Positions 32,417 through 45,000 of a stretch of DNA of 64,000 nucleotides are shown here, piece after piece. Each line of letters starts with the position of its first letter. Position 1 is the first letter of the stretch. Source of the DNA: Cephalopachus bancanus (Eukaryota > Chordata > Mammalia > Primates > Tarsiidae); the NCBI GenBank assembly GCA_027257055.1, contig JAPVLO010003057.1, forward strand, positions 1 through 64,000, given 5' to 3'. The translations under genes and the position numbers were made by a program. The notes beneath the pieces are model-generated. The model ran no database searches and was not told the origin of the DNA. It saw nothing but the letters and a program-made list of their open reading frames with translations.

Positions 32417-33200
32417 TCTCTTGCACAGTCATACATTATCATATCTTCAGCTCTCAGGCTGTTTATTCACAGATACAGTGTGTTCTCAGCATGATCTCTG
32501 TAGACAGTGAGTCGACCCTTCACAGAGTCTGCATAGTATGAACTATCATCGTCCCAACTAATCCCTGTGACCCAATCTAGTCACATTGCTGAAGCCTGTT
32601 GGACACATTTCATGTCATAATCGTCAAAAGTGAATCAGGAGGCCACACAGGAGAGTATCAGTGACCCTCATCCCATCCCACGTTGGAACAAGTTTTCTCT
32701 AAACTGCCCCAGCTGTACCTAACACTGGACTCCTGCAAACACAGAGACATCCTGGTAAGAAACTGCCATTCATTTCCAATGTTTCACTCACTCATTCTCA
32801 TTCTCTCACACTCAGCATCTCTAGTGTCCATGAAACATGTTTTAAAATAGCAACAGGAGACGGGCTCGGTGGCTCAGCCTGTAATCCTGTGCCTTTGGGA
32901 AGTTGAGGGGAGTGAATTGCCTGAGCCCGCGGGTTTGAGACCCGCCTGGGCAGCAAAACCTCATCTCTACAATAAATCAAAAAATCAGCTGGGTGTGGTG
33001 GCGCATGCCTGTAATTCCGGCTACTCGGAAGGCTGAAGTGGAAGGATCGCCGGAGCCCAGCAGGCCGAGGCTGCGGTGGCCGGGAGCAGCCACTGCACTC
33101 CAGTCTTGGCGACAGAGTGAGACTCCAACTCAAAAAAAAATAAATAAAATAAAATAGCAACGGGAAAAAAGTAGTGTGTTCAGTCCTGCTTCCTGAATGG
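32417..33200 (-). pseudogene. IGHV3-like variable-segment pseudogene (IGHV3-9/43 type), leader split by Alu
   Basis: The V exon (32417-32732) follows a TTTGCAG acceptor and shows [32 protein letters not shown] and YYC-region AEDMIMYDCARD. It has stops after CVAS, in FR2 (SAM*LDWV) and in FR3 (YL*INSL). The conserved WVRQ tryptophan is cysteine (CVQQ), and tyrosine before the second cysteine is aspartate. The leader remnant near 33150-33175 keeps 'gttgctattttaaaa' but has lost the ATG and the GT donor, and an Alu (32859-33150) sits in it. Both expression and recombination should be dead. Confidence 0.94.
32859..33150 (+). mobile_element. Alu SINE inside an IGHV leader exon
   Basis: Sense Alu with a 15 bp target duplication, aaaatagcaac-a-gga at 32844-32858 and aaaatagcaac-g-gga at 33151-33165. 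The duplicated target is the 3' part of the IGHV3 leader exon. Confidence 0.96.
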
Positions 33201-33287
33201 GAACCCCTAAGAATACCAGGGCTGTTGCTCCTCTTCCAGAACCAAGGTCACAACTGGGCTGGTTTTCATCAGAAGAGTGAGGACCTG

Positions 33288-33295
33288 ATTTGCAT
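33288..33295 (-). promoter_or_regulatory. IGHV octamer promoter element, perfect
   Basis: Minus-strand ATGCAAAT in the IGHV3 promoter context (followed by 'caggtcctc'). It is intact though the leader ATG is gone and an Alu separates it from the V exon. Confidence 0.88.
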
Positions 33296-33914
33296 GTTTC
33301 CTACTATATAGCAATCTCTGGCTTGAAATGCCATAGAGAGGAATGGTTTCAGAGCAGATGAGAAAGATTATACTGCAATAAATAATTAACTCCCATCACC
33401 ATATCTGATTTCCATATGCACAAAGATTATGATTTGTATTAGTGAATGTTTCCTCTATTTCCAGATTAAAAGTAAACCCACAGCATGAAAGTTATATATG
33501 ATGTGTCTAAGAGCTGCATCTGGTGAGAGTTTTTCTTGGATCTGGACCTATGCTCCCCACCATTGGAGCAGACGCCTTCCTGAACCAACTCAGGATAGAA
33601 CTAGATGTGCTTGATGAGATTTGCAGAACAAGTCTCCTATAATAAGAACATGAAGCGACTTAGAAATATTAATGCATTTACCTGAAGGTCCATGCTGATG
33701 TATCAGGAGTCTGATGTTACATATATTATTATTTAACTATCCATCACTACTTTTCTACTTGTTAATCATATGTTATTTATGATAATTTTAATGTTTCAAT
33801 TGTCATATGACAATTTTCACATATTTAAAGTGTAAAATTGATAAATATTCACATAACCATCATCATTGTTAAGATGGTGAGCAGGTTAATTTGTCTCCAT
33901 ATTTTTTATTTCCT
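33296..33914. other. IGHV3-unit upstream flank, copy B
   Basis: Counterpart of 5250-5862 up to about 33700, then AT-rich sequence up to the L1 5' end. Confidence 0.65.
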
Positions 33915-35199
33915 GGGGGCATAAGTAGTCGGACTACATGAGTTCCTGTGTGTGTGAATGATTGTATGGACTATTCTGCGTTTGTTTCTGTGTGTATGTG
34001 GGAGTGTTAGAGGCTGAGTGGGGACTTGGAAGCAAGTGGCCAGGGCCCTCCTGGGGAAACTACTGGTGCCACAGCTGCTATGAATGGATGCTGGTTCTTC
34101 TTGGAGAACAAAATCTGGGTGCCATTTCCTAAAATCAGCAGAACCTTTCCCGGGAAGAACTTCTGGAGTGATTACGTATCCAAACACCACAGTCCGATGT
34201 TGAATACTGGCAGATAAGGCAATGAAGGGAATGCAGTGAAGGGAGCCAGAGGCAGAGTCCCAAGGAAACAGTGGGGAGAAGCCAATCTGAGCCTGGACAG
34301 GGCCCCAGAGCCTTTCCACTAAGTTCCATGATACAAAGCATGTGGTAACTGCTGGAGCGGGAGCTATTGACCCCACCAGTGACAGGAACGGCATCTGTCA
34401 GATAAACTAACCAGAATTTCTAGCAACTGGACAAAGAAGTGATCCAGGACAGCCTCCTTGGAAGAGAGGAACTCCAACTTGAGACCAGGTGCTATCTCTA
34501 TGCTTCATTGGGACTACTCTTTGTGATCTCAGAGAACATTGCCCTCAGTGCACAAGCCCTGGAGGGTAACCCTAGGTGAGTTCAGATCTGCTCCATCTTC
34601 CTTCCACGCTGAGAGCAACAGTGTCAGCCAGCACTGAGAGAAGACGGGAGGCTGGAGACCCGGGCTGAAAGGAAATTGGAGTTATAGAAACACCTCAGAG
34701 CAGGTTTTGTTTTTTAGTCTGCTTGTTTTGCCTGTTTTGTTTGTTTGGTTGGTTTTGGTTTAGTTTTTCCTCTTCGCTCCTTCTGTTTTTGGTTACATTT
34801 TCGTATTTGCTTTGTTTCTGTTGTTTTAATTCTGTTTTATTTCAGACTTCCTGTTTGTGTATGGGCATTTTTCAAGGAAAATACACTAATAGGGTTTTTT
34901 TTCTGTTTGTGAGTTTGTATGACTCTCTGTATTTTTAAATCTTTTCTGACTTTGCATCTGTCTCTTTTATTTGTGAGTTGGTATATCTGTCTGTTTTCCT
35001 CTTCTTCTCTTGCTCCACCTTTGTCTCATCCTCCTCTTTGTTTTATCCATTCTTTTCATTTTTCTTACCTCATTTTCCTTTCAGGAGGCACACCTATACC
35101 CCTGTTGCATGGACAGATTGTAAGACAGTGGAAAGTGGGTTCCAGGGGGCCTGCACAAATGTCAGCAGATACTAGGATCTGAAGAAAATTTCTGAATTA

Positions 35200-35860
35200 G
35201 AGCTCCAGCTGGACTGGATAAAAATTCTGGGACATATACACAATAGAATATTATGTAGTCATAAAGCAAGACATACATATGGACTTTGCAGTAACTTGGA
35301 TGGATTTGGGATGAATTATACTTAGTCATCTATTACAGAAAAAAAGGGCAGAGTACCACATGTTCTCACTCATAAGCAGACATTGAACATTATAATACTA
35401 TAAGAAAGAGATTTGCAATCCAGGCTCAGTGGCTCAGCCTGTAATCCCGCCACACCTTTGGGAGGGTGAGGTGAGTGGATTTCCTGAGCACATGGGTTCG
35501 AGACCTGGCTGGGCAGGAGAGACCTCATCTCTACAATAAATAAAAAAATTATGGAGTGGTAGTGCGACTACCACTCTGTAATTCTGGCTACTCGGAAGGT
35601 TGAGGCGGAAGGATTGCTGGAACTCAGCAGGTCAAGGCTGCGGTGGCTGGGAGCAGCCATTGAACTACAGTCTGGGTAACAACTCAAAAAAAAAAGAAAG
35701 AAAAGGGATTTGCAGTAGTGGTAAACTGTCAGGAGAGGGAGGTGGGATTGGCAGTTGAGGGAAACTGCTAGGGAATGGAGAGGCATAGCACATCAAAAAG
35801 GGTGCCTGCATGATCAACATTTGCACACCTAATGATGAATTATATCCCCATCTTTATAAA
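35200..35860 (+). mobile_element. L1 3' end nested in another L1
   Basis: A complete L1 3' end ('gggacatatacacaatagaa', 'catgttctcactcataag', 'gatgaattatatccccatc' and an A-rich tail) sits upstream of the ORF1 of the surrounding L1 in the same orientation. It is itself split by an Alu. Confidence 0.85.
35417..35695 (+). mobile_element. Alu SINE nested inside the nested L1
   Basis: Sense Alu beginning 'ccaggctcagtggctcag', with short flanking repeats 'agatttgca' / 'gggatttgca'. This gives three nested layers: L1, L1 3' end, Alu. Confidence 0.92.
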
Positions 35861-35899
35861 AAAAAGAAGCAAAAAATTCAACACTGCAAAAGTACAACT

Positions 35900-36900
35900 C
35901 CCCCCATCCGCAGTCCAGCTTCAGAATTGAACAAAATGAGAGGATCTACAAAAGGAAAATTAAGAGATAGAGCAAAGAGAAGTAAAAGCTTCCTCCCCAT
36001 CCCTGAACAACAGAATTAAAGAAGAGGTATAAATAGGGGGAGGAAAAAACACAAAGAAAGGATATGAGTCTCACACAGTCCCCTGGGAGGTCAAATACTG
36101 AGAATACAGACTTCAGAAATCAAACAATGAAGAGCCCCTAGAATGACTGGTCTTAAAACCACAAATCCAAATATCAAGATATTAATAGAGAATAAATAAA
36201 ATTAAGGAGAGACTAGAGGATAAAATGAAGGACTTCATAACTGACATACCAGCAATAAAGAATAGAGTGAGTGAAATAAATAACAACCTAAAAAGCATGG
36301 AAAGCAGAATTAACCAAGAAGAAGAAAGAGACACAGGCTTGAGGACAAAAATATGGAACTAACCCAAACTGTTAAAACATAGAAAATAAGATTTAAAAGA
36401 CAGCACAATACTACCAAGTTTTGAGCTATTATTTCAAGAGGCAGAACCTAAAATTAATTGGAATCCAGAAAGAATATAGAGAGACAGGAACTACCCTGAA
36501 ATAAGCATTCCATGTAATTATCCAAGAAAACTTTGCTCATCCCATCAGTGATGCAGCTATTCAAACACAAGAGAAACAGACAACCCCTGCAAGACAAATA
36601 TAGAAGACCAAGTCCTAGACACATAGTAATTTGGTTACACAAAGTAAATATAAAAGAAAAAATCCTAATGTCAGCAAGAGAGAAAGTTCAGACTATCAAC
36701 CAGGGAAGACCAATTAGAATAGCAGCAGAATTATCTAAAGAAACACTTCAGGTTAGGAGAGCTTGGAGCCCCATCCTCAAAGTTCTCAAATATAAACAAT
36801 TCCAACCAAGAATAACGTAAGCATAGCTTCATTAGTGATGGACAATTAAATTCCTTCCCAGGCATTCAATCCCTAAGAATTTATGCTACCTTCAGACAAG
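35900..36900 (+). pseudogene. L1 ORF1 remnant
   Basis: A lysine-rich N-terminal stretch, a coiled-coil-like region near 36200-36340 and the conserved C-terminal RNA-binding motif RPIRIAAELSKETLQVRR (36700-36760). Interrupted by stops and frameshifts. Confidence 0.88.
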
Positions 36901-37079
36901 ATCTACAAGAAACACTTTAAAAAGAATTTAACACAGAAGAAACAAAAAATAGAATGACAATACCCTTCACATAATGCAGAAAAAAATTGGAGATACACAT
37001 AAATCAACCCCAAAATCAAAAGAAAAGCAATATACAAATAAACAACATCAACAACAACAAACTCTATCAGAACCACATG

Positions 37080-40000
37080 ACAAGGATAAGCTTTCACATC
37101 TCAATAATTAGCCTGAATGTAAATGGACTAAATGCATCACTGAAAAAACAGAGAATGGAAAATGGATAAAATATCATGAGGCAACAATATATTGTCTCCA
37201 AGAGACTCATAACCAGAAAGTTCACTAGCAGAATCAAAGTAAGAGATGGGAAACAAAATTTCAGGTGAATGCAACACAAAATAAAACAGGAATCATGATC
37301 TTAATTTCAGACAAAATACCCTTTAAGGTATCAAAAGTTTTAAAAAATATGAAGGACACTACATAATGATAAAGGGTTCAGTCCATCATCAAAAAATATC
37401 CATCCTAAACATATATGCACCCACATGGGAACATCAGCTTTCATAAAGCAGCTTCTAAGTAATCTTTTAAAAAGATACTGATTCTAACACTATTGTAGCT
37501 GTGGACTTAAATACCTCACTGAAACCCCAGACCAATCATGAAGACAAAAATTTTCAAAGAGATCCAGAACTTAAATGTGACACTTTATCAAATGGGCTTG
37601 ATTTATACCTACAAAACATTCCTGCAAAAAACCACAGAATATACATTCTACTCATCACCACATGAAACATATTATGATATCAACCACATCCTTGGGAAAA
37701 CAAATTCCATAAGGTTTAAACATTGCCATGCACCTTCTTAGACCACAGTGGAATAAAAATAAATATCAAAACCCACGAAGGTCCCCCCAAATCCAGAAAG
37801 ACATGGACACCAAAGGGCATGATGCAAAACAACTCCTAGGTCAACATGGAAACCAAAATAGAGTTTAAAAGATACCTGGAAACAAATGAAAATTGACAAA
37901 CATCTTACAAAAATCTCTGGTATACCATGAAAGCAGTAACGAAGGGGAATTCATAGCCCTATGAACATACGTGAAGAAAATAGAAAGATCACAAGTTAAC
38001 AGCCTAATAAATCACCTAAGGAAGCTTAAAAGGCGAGACAACAAAAACTCTAATTTCAGCAGAATAATTCAGAGCATAAAAATAAAAGTCCAAGTTTGTG
38101 ACCAAGAATACAAAAATGTAATACCAAAAAAACAACAAAACAAAATGCTGGTTCTTTAAAAGAATAAACGAGATTGATGGACCCTAACTAAACTGACCAA
38201 GAAAAAAAGAGAAAAAGCCCAAATAAACACAATCACAAATTCAAAATCTAAGTAACAACTGACCCTGAAGAAATGCAAAAGATTGTCAGGGACTAATAAT
38301 GTACACTTACATGTAGACAAACTTGAAAACTTAAAGAAAATAGAGGAATTTCTGATATCATACAACCTCTACAGGTTAAAACACATAGAAATCATGACCC
38401 TAAATAAACCAATACAATTCAGGAAATTGACTATATCATAAGAAAACAATCTAAAAAAAAAAAACCTCGGCCAGATGAATTTCCAGCAGAATTCTACATA
38501 ACATATAAGGAGGGAGTGATATAAATCTTATTGCAACTAATCCAGACAATTGAGAAAGATGAAATTTTCCTCAAATCATTTTATGAAACTAGCATCACAT
38601 TGATACCCAAGCCAGCTAAACATCCAAGAAAGAAGAGAACTACAGACCAATATCCTTGATAAACATAGATGCTAAAATTTCAAAAAAATCCTAGCAAACT
38701 GAATCCAAACAAACATCTCAGAGATCGTTCACCATCACCAAGTAAGCTTTATCCTTCTGTAGTAGGGCTGGTTCAATATTTGCAAGACCATAAAAAATTA
38801 GATACATCAACAGATGTAAAAACCAAGACCACATGATTGTATCATTAAATGCAGAAAAATCTTTTGACAAAACCCAACACCCCTACTTGATAAAAATTCC
38901 AGAATATCTGGAAACAGATTGAACATACCTCAAAATAGAGCTACCTATGAGAAACCCACAGCCAGCATACTGTTAAAGAGACAAAAAATGGAAGCATTTC
39001 CCTGAAAACTGGAACAAGACCAGGATTCCCACTCTCACTTCTCCTTTTCAACACAGATTTGAAGTCCCCGCTAGAGCAATTAGACAAGACAAGGAGATGG
39101 GACATCCAAATAGGAAAATAGGAAATTGAGTCATCCCTCTTTGCAAACGACATGATTCTGTATCCCTAAAACCAAGAGAGTCTGTCAAAAAATTCCTTGA
39201 ACTTATAAAGGACTTTGGCAAAGTCTCAGGATATAAAATAATTGTGCAAAAGACAGTTACATTTCCATACAAGAATAATAACCAAACAGAAATCTAGTAA
39301 AAAGCACAATGCCATTCACAATAGTCACCAAAAAATGAAATACCTTGGCACCTTCCTAACAAGAGGCATGAAAGACTTTTACAACAAAAACAAAAAACAC
39401 TGGTCAACGATATCAAAGATAACACAAACAAGTGAAAAACTATTACATGCTCATGGACTGGAGGAATCAACATTGTTAAGATGCCCATCCTACTTTGTGC
39501 AATCTACAGATTTAATGCAATACCCATTAAATTACCAACAGCATTCTTCTCAGTCCTGGAAATGGCAATACAGGAATTCATATGGAAACACAAATGAGCA
39601 TGAATAACCAAAACAATCCTCAGAAGAAGAAAAAAAAGCGGAGGTATCAATTTCTCAATTGACTCATCTTTGTCAAAGCCTCCTCCACCAACCACTGTGG
39701 AGAGGAGAACCTTTTCAGCCAATGGTGTTGGAAAAACTGATCACATACAGAAGATCAAAACAAGACTCCTAACTATCACCATACACAAAAACCAACTCTA
39801 GATGGATCAAAGACCTAAATGTAAAACCTGGAACTAAAAGCATCTTAGAAAATGCAGAAGGAACCCGAAATGAAATTGGAACTGACAACCAATTCCTGAT
39901 CAAAACCACAAGTGCCCATGCCATAAGAGATAAGATAGACAAGTGGGACCTCATCAAACTGAAAAGCTTCTGCAAAGCCAAGGAAACCATCAAGAGAACA

Positions 40001-40080
40001 GGGAGACAGCCCACAGATGGGGAAAAAAATATTTGCCAACTATATGTCTGACAAAGCCTAACATATAGGATCACAGGAAC
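37080..40080 (+). pseudogene. L1 ORF2 remnant (endonuclease and reverse transcriptase)
   Basis: The endonuclease start reads FHISIISLNVNGLNASLKKQ (~37095). The EN motif TEYTFYSSPHETYYDINHIL lies near 37640. At the reverse-transcriptase active site the codons give FAND (39140-39151) in place of FADD, so a catalytic aspartate is lost. The C-terminal part has 'tcaagagaacagggagacag' and 'aatatttgccaac'. There are many stops. Confidence 0.9.
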
Positions 40081-41062
40081 TCAAACATTCAAAAAAAAAA
40101 ACATTATAAAGTGGGCAAAAGATATGAATAGGCACACCTCAATAGAAGACATATGGGCTGCCAGCAAATACATGAAAAAAATGCTCAACTTCACTAGTCA
40201 CCAAGTAAATGCAAATTAAAACTATACTGTGATACCACCTAACTCCAGTCAGGAAGGTCATCATTAGTATCTCAAAAAATAAACAGATGCTGGAGTGGAT
40301 GAGGGTAAAAAGGAATACTTCTACACTGTTGGTGGGTGTGTAAACAAACACAACCTGTATGTAAAACAGTTTGGTGATTTCTAAAAGATTGGCCTTCCAT
40401 ATGACCCAACATTCCCCTACTTGGAATATACCCAGTGGAACTCGAGTCATCTATGTATAAGGTACCTGCACATGTATGTTTATTGCAACATTGTTCTCAA
40501 TAGCAAAAAAATGGAACCAACAGTGTTGCCCATTGACACAGGACTGAATTTTAAAATGTGGTGCATATATATTATGAAATATTATGCATCCATAAAGCAT
40601 GAAAAAATTGTGAACTTCACAGCAACTTGGATGGACTTAAAGTCTATAATACTGAGTGATCAATCACAGAAACAAATAACTGAGCATTGCTTATGTTCTT
40701 ACTCATAAGCGGACCTTGAACAATTATTCCAATACTCTAAGAAAAGCATTGGTAGTAGTGGTAAACTGCCAGGGGTGAGGGGGACTGGGATTGGCAGTAG
40801 TAGGAATCTGCCAGTGAAGAGGCACACGTTATCAACAAGGGTAACTGCATAATGAAAATTTGTATAATTAAACTTGAATTGTATCCCACATCTTAAAAAC
40901 GAAAAAAAAAATCTATACAAAAAGCTGAGTGTCTGATAAAAACAATCTATGCAACTCTAGCCTGAATGAATAAGAAAACAAGAGAAATAGCTGGAAAAAC
41001 ATAGCCAACAATTTAAAAGACCAAGTCACAACTGACACCAATAAATAAAAAATATTATCAGA

Positions 41063-41353
41063 AGCCGGGCTCAGTGGCTCAGCCTGTAATCCCGCGCCTT
41101 TGGGAGGCTGAGGCGAGTGGATTGCCTGAGCCCGCGGGTTCGAGACCCGCCTGGGCAGCGAGACCTCATCTCTACAATACATCAAAAAATCAGCCGGGCG
41201 TGGTAGCGCATGCCTGTAATTCCGGCTACTCGGAAGGCTGAGGTGGAAGGATCGCCGGAGCCCAGCAGGTCGAGGCTGCTGTGGCCGGGAGCGGTCACTG
41301 CACTCCAGTCTGGGCAACCGAGTGAGACTCCAACTCAAAAAAAAAAAAAAAAT
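41063..41353 (+). mobile_element. Alu SINE, near-consensus young copy
   Basis: One of the best-preserved copies: 'gccgggctcagtggctcag', intact B box, a pure A tail, and the target duplication 'aaatattatcaga' on both sides (~41049 and ~41371). Confidence 0.97.
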
Positions 41354-41637
41354 TATAGGTTTATTAAAAAAAAATATTATCAGAGATTAATATGCACACT
41401 TGTATGAAAAAAAACCTCAAAAACTTTAATGAAACGGAAGATTTTCTAACATCACACAATATCCCATAGTTGAAACAAGAAGAAACTGATTCTAAATAGA
41501 TAATGACAAGCCAGGAAATTGACTGTGTCATAAGAAAATTACCTACAAACAAAGCACTGCACATGATGCATTTCCAGTGTAAATCTAAAATAAAAATTCA
41601 ATAGGAGCTGATAAATAACTTATTGAAAGTATTCTAA

Positions 41638-41930
41638 GCTGGGCTCGGTGGCTCTGCCTGTAGTCCTGCACCTTTGGGAGGCTGAGGTGAGTGGATTGCC
41701 TGAGCCTGTGGATTCAAGAACCACCTGGGCAACCTGGCGAGACCTCATCTCTACAATAAATCAAAAACTAGCCTGGCGTGGTAGTGCGCGCCTATAGTTC
41801 CAGCTACTTGGAAGACTGAGGCAGAAGGATAGCTGGAGCCCAGCAGGTCGAGGCTGTGGTGGCTGGGAGCAGCCACTGCATTCCAGTCTGAGCGACAGAG
41901 TGAGACTCCAACTCAACAAAAAGAAAGTGT
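41638..41930 (+). mobile_element. Alu SINE, lineage-specific subfamily
   Basis: Sense Alu, 'gctgggctcggtggctctgc', ending 'gactccaactc'. Imperfect target duplication 'gaaagtattcta' / 'gaaagtgtttta'. Confidence 0.94.
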
Positions 41931-42078
41931 TTTAGGCAACTGAGAAAGGACTCTCCCCAAACCACTTTATGAACCTGGCATCATACTGATACCAAAATCA
42001 TGTAAAGATACAAAAAAGAGAACCACAGCCCAATATCCCTGATAAACATAGATATAAACATTCTCAACAATATTCTAG

Positions 42079-42372
42079 TAGCCAGACTTGATGTCTTAGC
42101 CTGTAATTCCAGCATTTTGGAAGACTGAGGCAAGTGGATTACCTGAGTCCATGAGTTTGAGACCAACCCAGGCAACTTGATGAGACCTCATCTCTACAAT
42201 AAAATAAAAATTAGCCTGACATGTTAGTGCATGCCTGTAGTTCTGGCTACTAGTAGGATTGAGGCAGAAGGGTTGCTGGAGTCCAGAACGTTGATGGTGG
42301 GGTGGCTGTGAGTGTGGCACTTCACTCCAGCTTTGACAGAGTGAGACTCTGACCCCTAAAAGAAAAAAAAGT
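42079..42372 (+). mobile_element. Older Alu SINE
   Basis: Sense Alu, 'agccagacttgatgtcttag' to 'gagtgagactctgacccc'. More diverged than its neighbours and lacking the 'ccaactc' end, so it predates the young subfamily. Confidence 0.9.
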
Positions 42373-44739
42373 TTCTAACAAATTAGATCCACCAACACAT
42401 CTCAGAAAACCTCCACAATAGCCAAGTAGGTTTCGTCCCTGGGTGCAGGGCTGCTTTTACATCTGCAAAACCATAAATGCAATTAAATATATCAGCAGAT
42501 GTAAAAACAAGAATCACAAGATTATGTCATTAGATGTGGAACAAGTTTGTGACAAAATCTAGCATTGTTTATTGATTAAAAAAACCACTCAAACACCTAG
42601 GTATATGGGGAACATACTTCAAAAAAAGTAAGAGCCCTCTATGATAAACCCATATTCAACATATTGCTAAATGTAAACAAATTGGAAGCACTTCCCCCCA
42701 AAACTGAAAAAAAGACAAGGCTGCCCTCTCTCACACCTCCTGTTCAACATAGTGTTGGAATTTGTACCTACAGCAACCAGACAGGAGAAGTAAATAAGGG
42801 TATCTAAATAGGAAAAAGAGAAGTCAGGTTATCCCTCTTTGCTGACGATATGATACTGTATGTCAAAAATTCAAGAGAGTCTGTCAAAAATCTCCTTGCA
42901 TTGATAAAAGATTTTGGCAGAGTCTCAGGGTACAAAATCTATGTGTAAACGACAGTAGCATTCTAATCCACCAGCAACAAACGGGGAGCGGACCAAATAA
43001 AAAGCATAATCCCATTCAAAATAGCAGTAGCAACAACAGCAAATAAAATACCTCGACATCTTGCTAACCAAAGAAGTGAAAAATCTTTACAATAAAAAAC
43101 ACCAAAACACTGCTGAAATGGATTGGAAAAATCAACATTGTTAAGATGTCCATTGAACCAAAGGCAATGTACAGATTCAATGCTGTACCCATTACATTAC
43201 CAACAATGTTCTTATACCCAGAAGCAACAATCCTGGGATTCATACAGAAATACAAATGACCATGAATAGCCGAAACAATACATAGCAAAGTAAACAAAGT
43301 GGGAGGTTGGGAGGTATCACAGTTCCAGACTTTAAACCTTAGTATAAGTCGACAATAACTAAAACCACCTGGTATTGTTACAAGACTAGGCATATAGACA
43401 AATGGAACAGGATAGAGATTCCGGTAGCTAAACCACAATTTCTCAGTCACCTCATCTTTGAAAAATACTCCAACAACAACATCTAGAGAGAGGAGAATCT
43501 ATTCACAAAATGTGACTGACCAGGTTCAGAAGAATGAAACAGGACCCCTACCTATCACCATATATGAAAATCAACTCCAAATGGATCAAAGTTTCAAATG
43601 TAAAACCACAAACTTTAGGAATCTTAAAAAATGCAGGGGATAGCCTTTTGAAAATCAGAATAGGGAAAAAACTCTTATCGAAACCCCCAAAGCTCATGTT
43701 ATAAGAGAAAAGATGGACAAATGGGACGTCATCAAACTGAAAAGTTTCTGCAAAGGAAAAGAAACCATCATGAGAGTGAGGAGACAGTGAACAGAATTGG
43801 AAACAATATTTGTTAACTGTATATCTGACAAAGTCCTAGCATGCAGGATCCACAAAGAACTCACACTTGCTGAAAGGAGAAAAACAAAATCTCATTAAAA
43901 CATGGGCAAAATCTATGAATAGACATTTTTAAAAGGATATATAAGCATCCAATAGACACATGAAAAAATGTTCAAACTCACTAATTATAAAAAAATGCAA
44001 ATCACCACCACATTGAGATACCACCTAACTCTGTAAGAATAATCATCATTAACAAAACAAATAAACACAGATGCTGGCAAGGATAGAGAAAAGGTAACAC
44101 TCCTACACTATTGGTGGAAATCCAAGCTAGTTCAAACCCTATGGAAAGAAGTGAGGCAATTCCTAAATTAAATATAAATTGAACTTCCATTTGACCCAGC
44201 AATTCCCCTTCTGGGAACATCTCTGGAGGATCTTAAATCACTCTACAAAAAAGATACCTACACATGTTTGTTACAGTACTAATCATAACAGCAAAAACAT
44301 AGAACCAATCGTGCTGCCCACTGAAATTGTACTGGAGAAAAAAATGTAGAGAAATAAATATTCCATACACATGATGAAATTTTATGTGGTCATAAAGAAG
44401 GACAAACTGATGGACTTCACGGCAACCTGGATGGAGTCTGTAATACTCGGTGATTTATCACAGAAACAAAGAACTGTGTATCATATGTTCTCACTCATAA
44501 GTGGATCCTGAACATTTACCATAAAACCATGAGAAAGGTATTGTCAGTAGCTGGAAACTGTCACGGGAGGGAAGGAGAGCATATAATATTAAAAAGGGTA
44601 CCTATTCTCAAACCAGGTAAAAATGGGGACCAAAGGTAGAACCAAATTTTACCAGTACAATGACCACTTGTATACCTAATTCTGGATTGTACACCACACC
44701 TTTAAAATAAAATAAATTAAAAAAATTTTTTTTTATTCT

Positions 44740-45000
44740 TCTGTAATTCCTCTTCTTTTCTTTTCTTTCTACCATGCTTTCCCCAGGCATTTCCTAATCC
44801 TCTTTTTGTTACTTTAGATAAGTTTCATTTTGTAGAGTTTATAAAAGTGAAATAGTGAAGCATATACTTTTATTTATTTGCTTAGTTTTACTGAGTAAAA
44901 ATATCTTTGCATGCAACCATTCTGTAGTGTATATCAAGTACTCCATGTTCTTAATCATGGGTCATATTTCAGTGAATGAATTCACCAACATTTCCCTGTC
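44740..45000. repeat. Interspersed or duplicated segment, copy B
   Basis: Counterpart of 6739-7010. The L1 ends immediately to its left, whereas in copy A the large palindrome lies at the same side. Confidence 0.6.

Larger units (their letters stand above)
33915..40910 (+). mobile_element. L1 retrotransposon, sense, nearly full length, with nested insertions
   Basis: In order: 5' UTR (33915 to ~35195, matching the antisense L1 5' UTR at 25563), a nested L1 3' end (35200-35860), ORF1 remnant (~35900-36900), ORF2 remnant (~37080-40080) and 3' UTR with poly-A ending ~40910. Without the nested insertion it is about 6.3 kb, the length of a complete L1. Both ORFs carry many stops, so it is dead. 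The minus-strand frames inside are shadows. Confidence 0.92.
40925..44725 (+). mobile_element. L1, sense, 5'-truncated, with three Alu insertions
   Basis: Starts in mid ORF2 (its first ~140 bp match about 38210-38330 of the neighbouring L1) and runs through the reverse transcriptase, C-terminal region and 3' UTR to an A-rich end at ~44725. The RT active site FADD is intact (42838-42849), unlike the neighbouring L1, but stops elsewhere make it non-functional. Lying just after the poly-A of the previous L1, it may be a separate insertion into or beside that A tail. Confidence 0.9.

Noticed and set aside
33906..34394. 162-codon minus-strand open frame
   Set aside because: It is antisense in the 5' UTR of the sense L1; GC-rich UTR sequence gives long frames by chance.
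43064..43450. 128-codon minus-strand open frame
   Set aside because: Antisense shadow of L1 ORF2.
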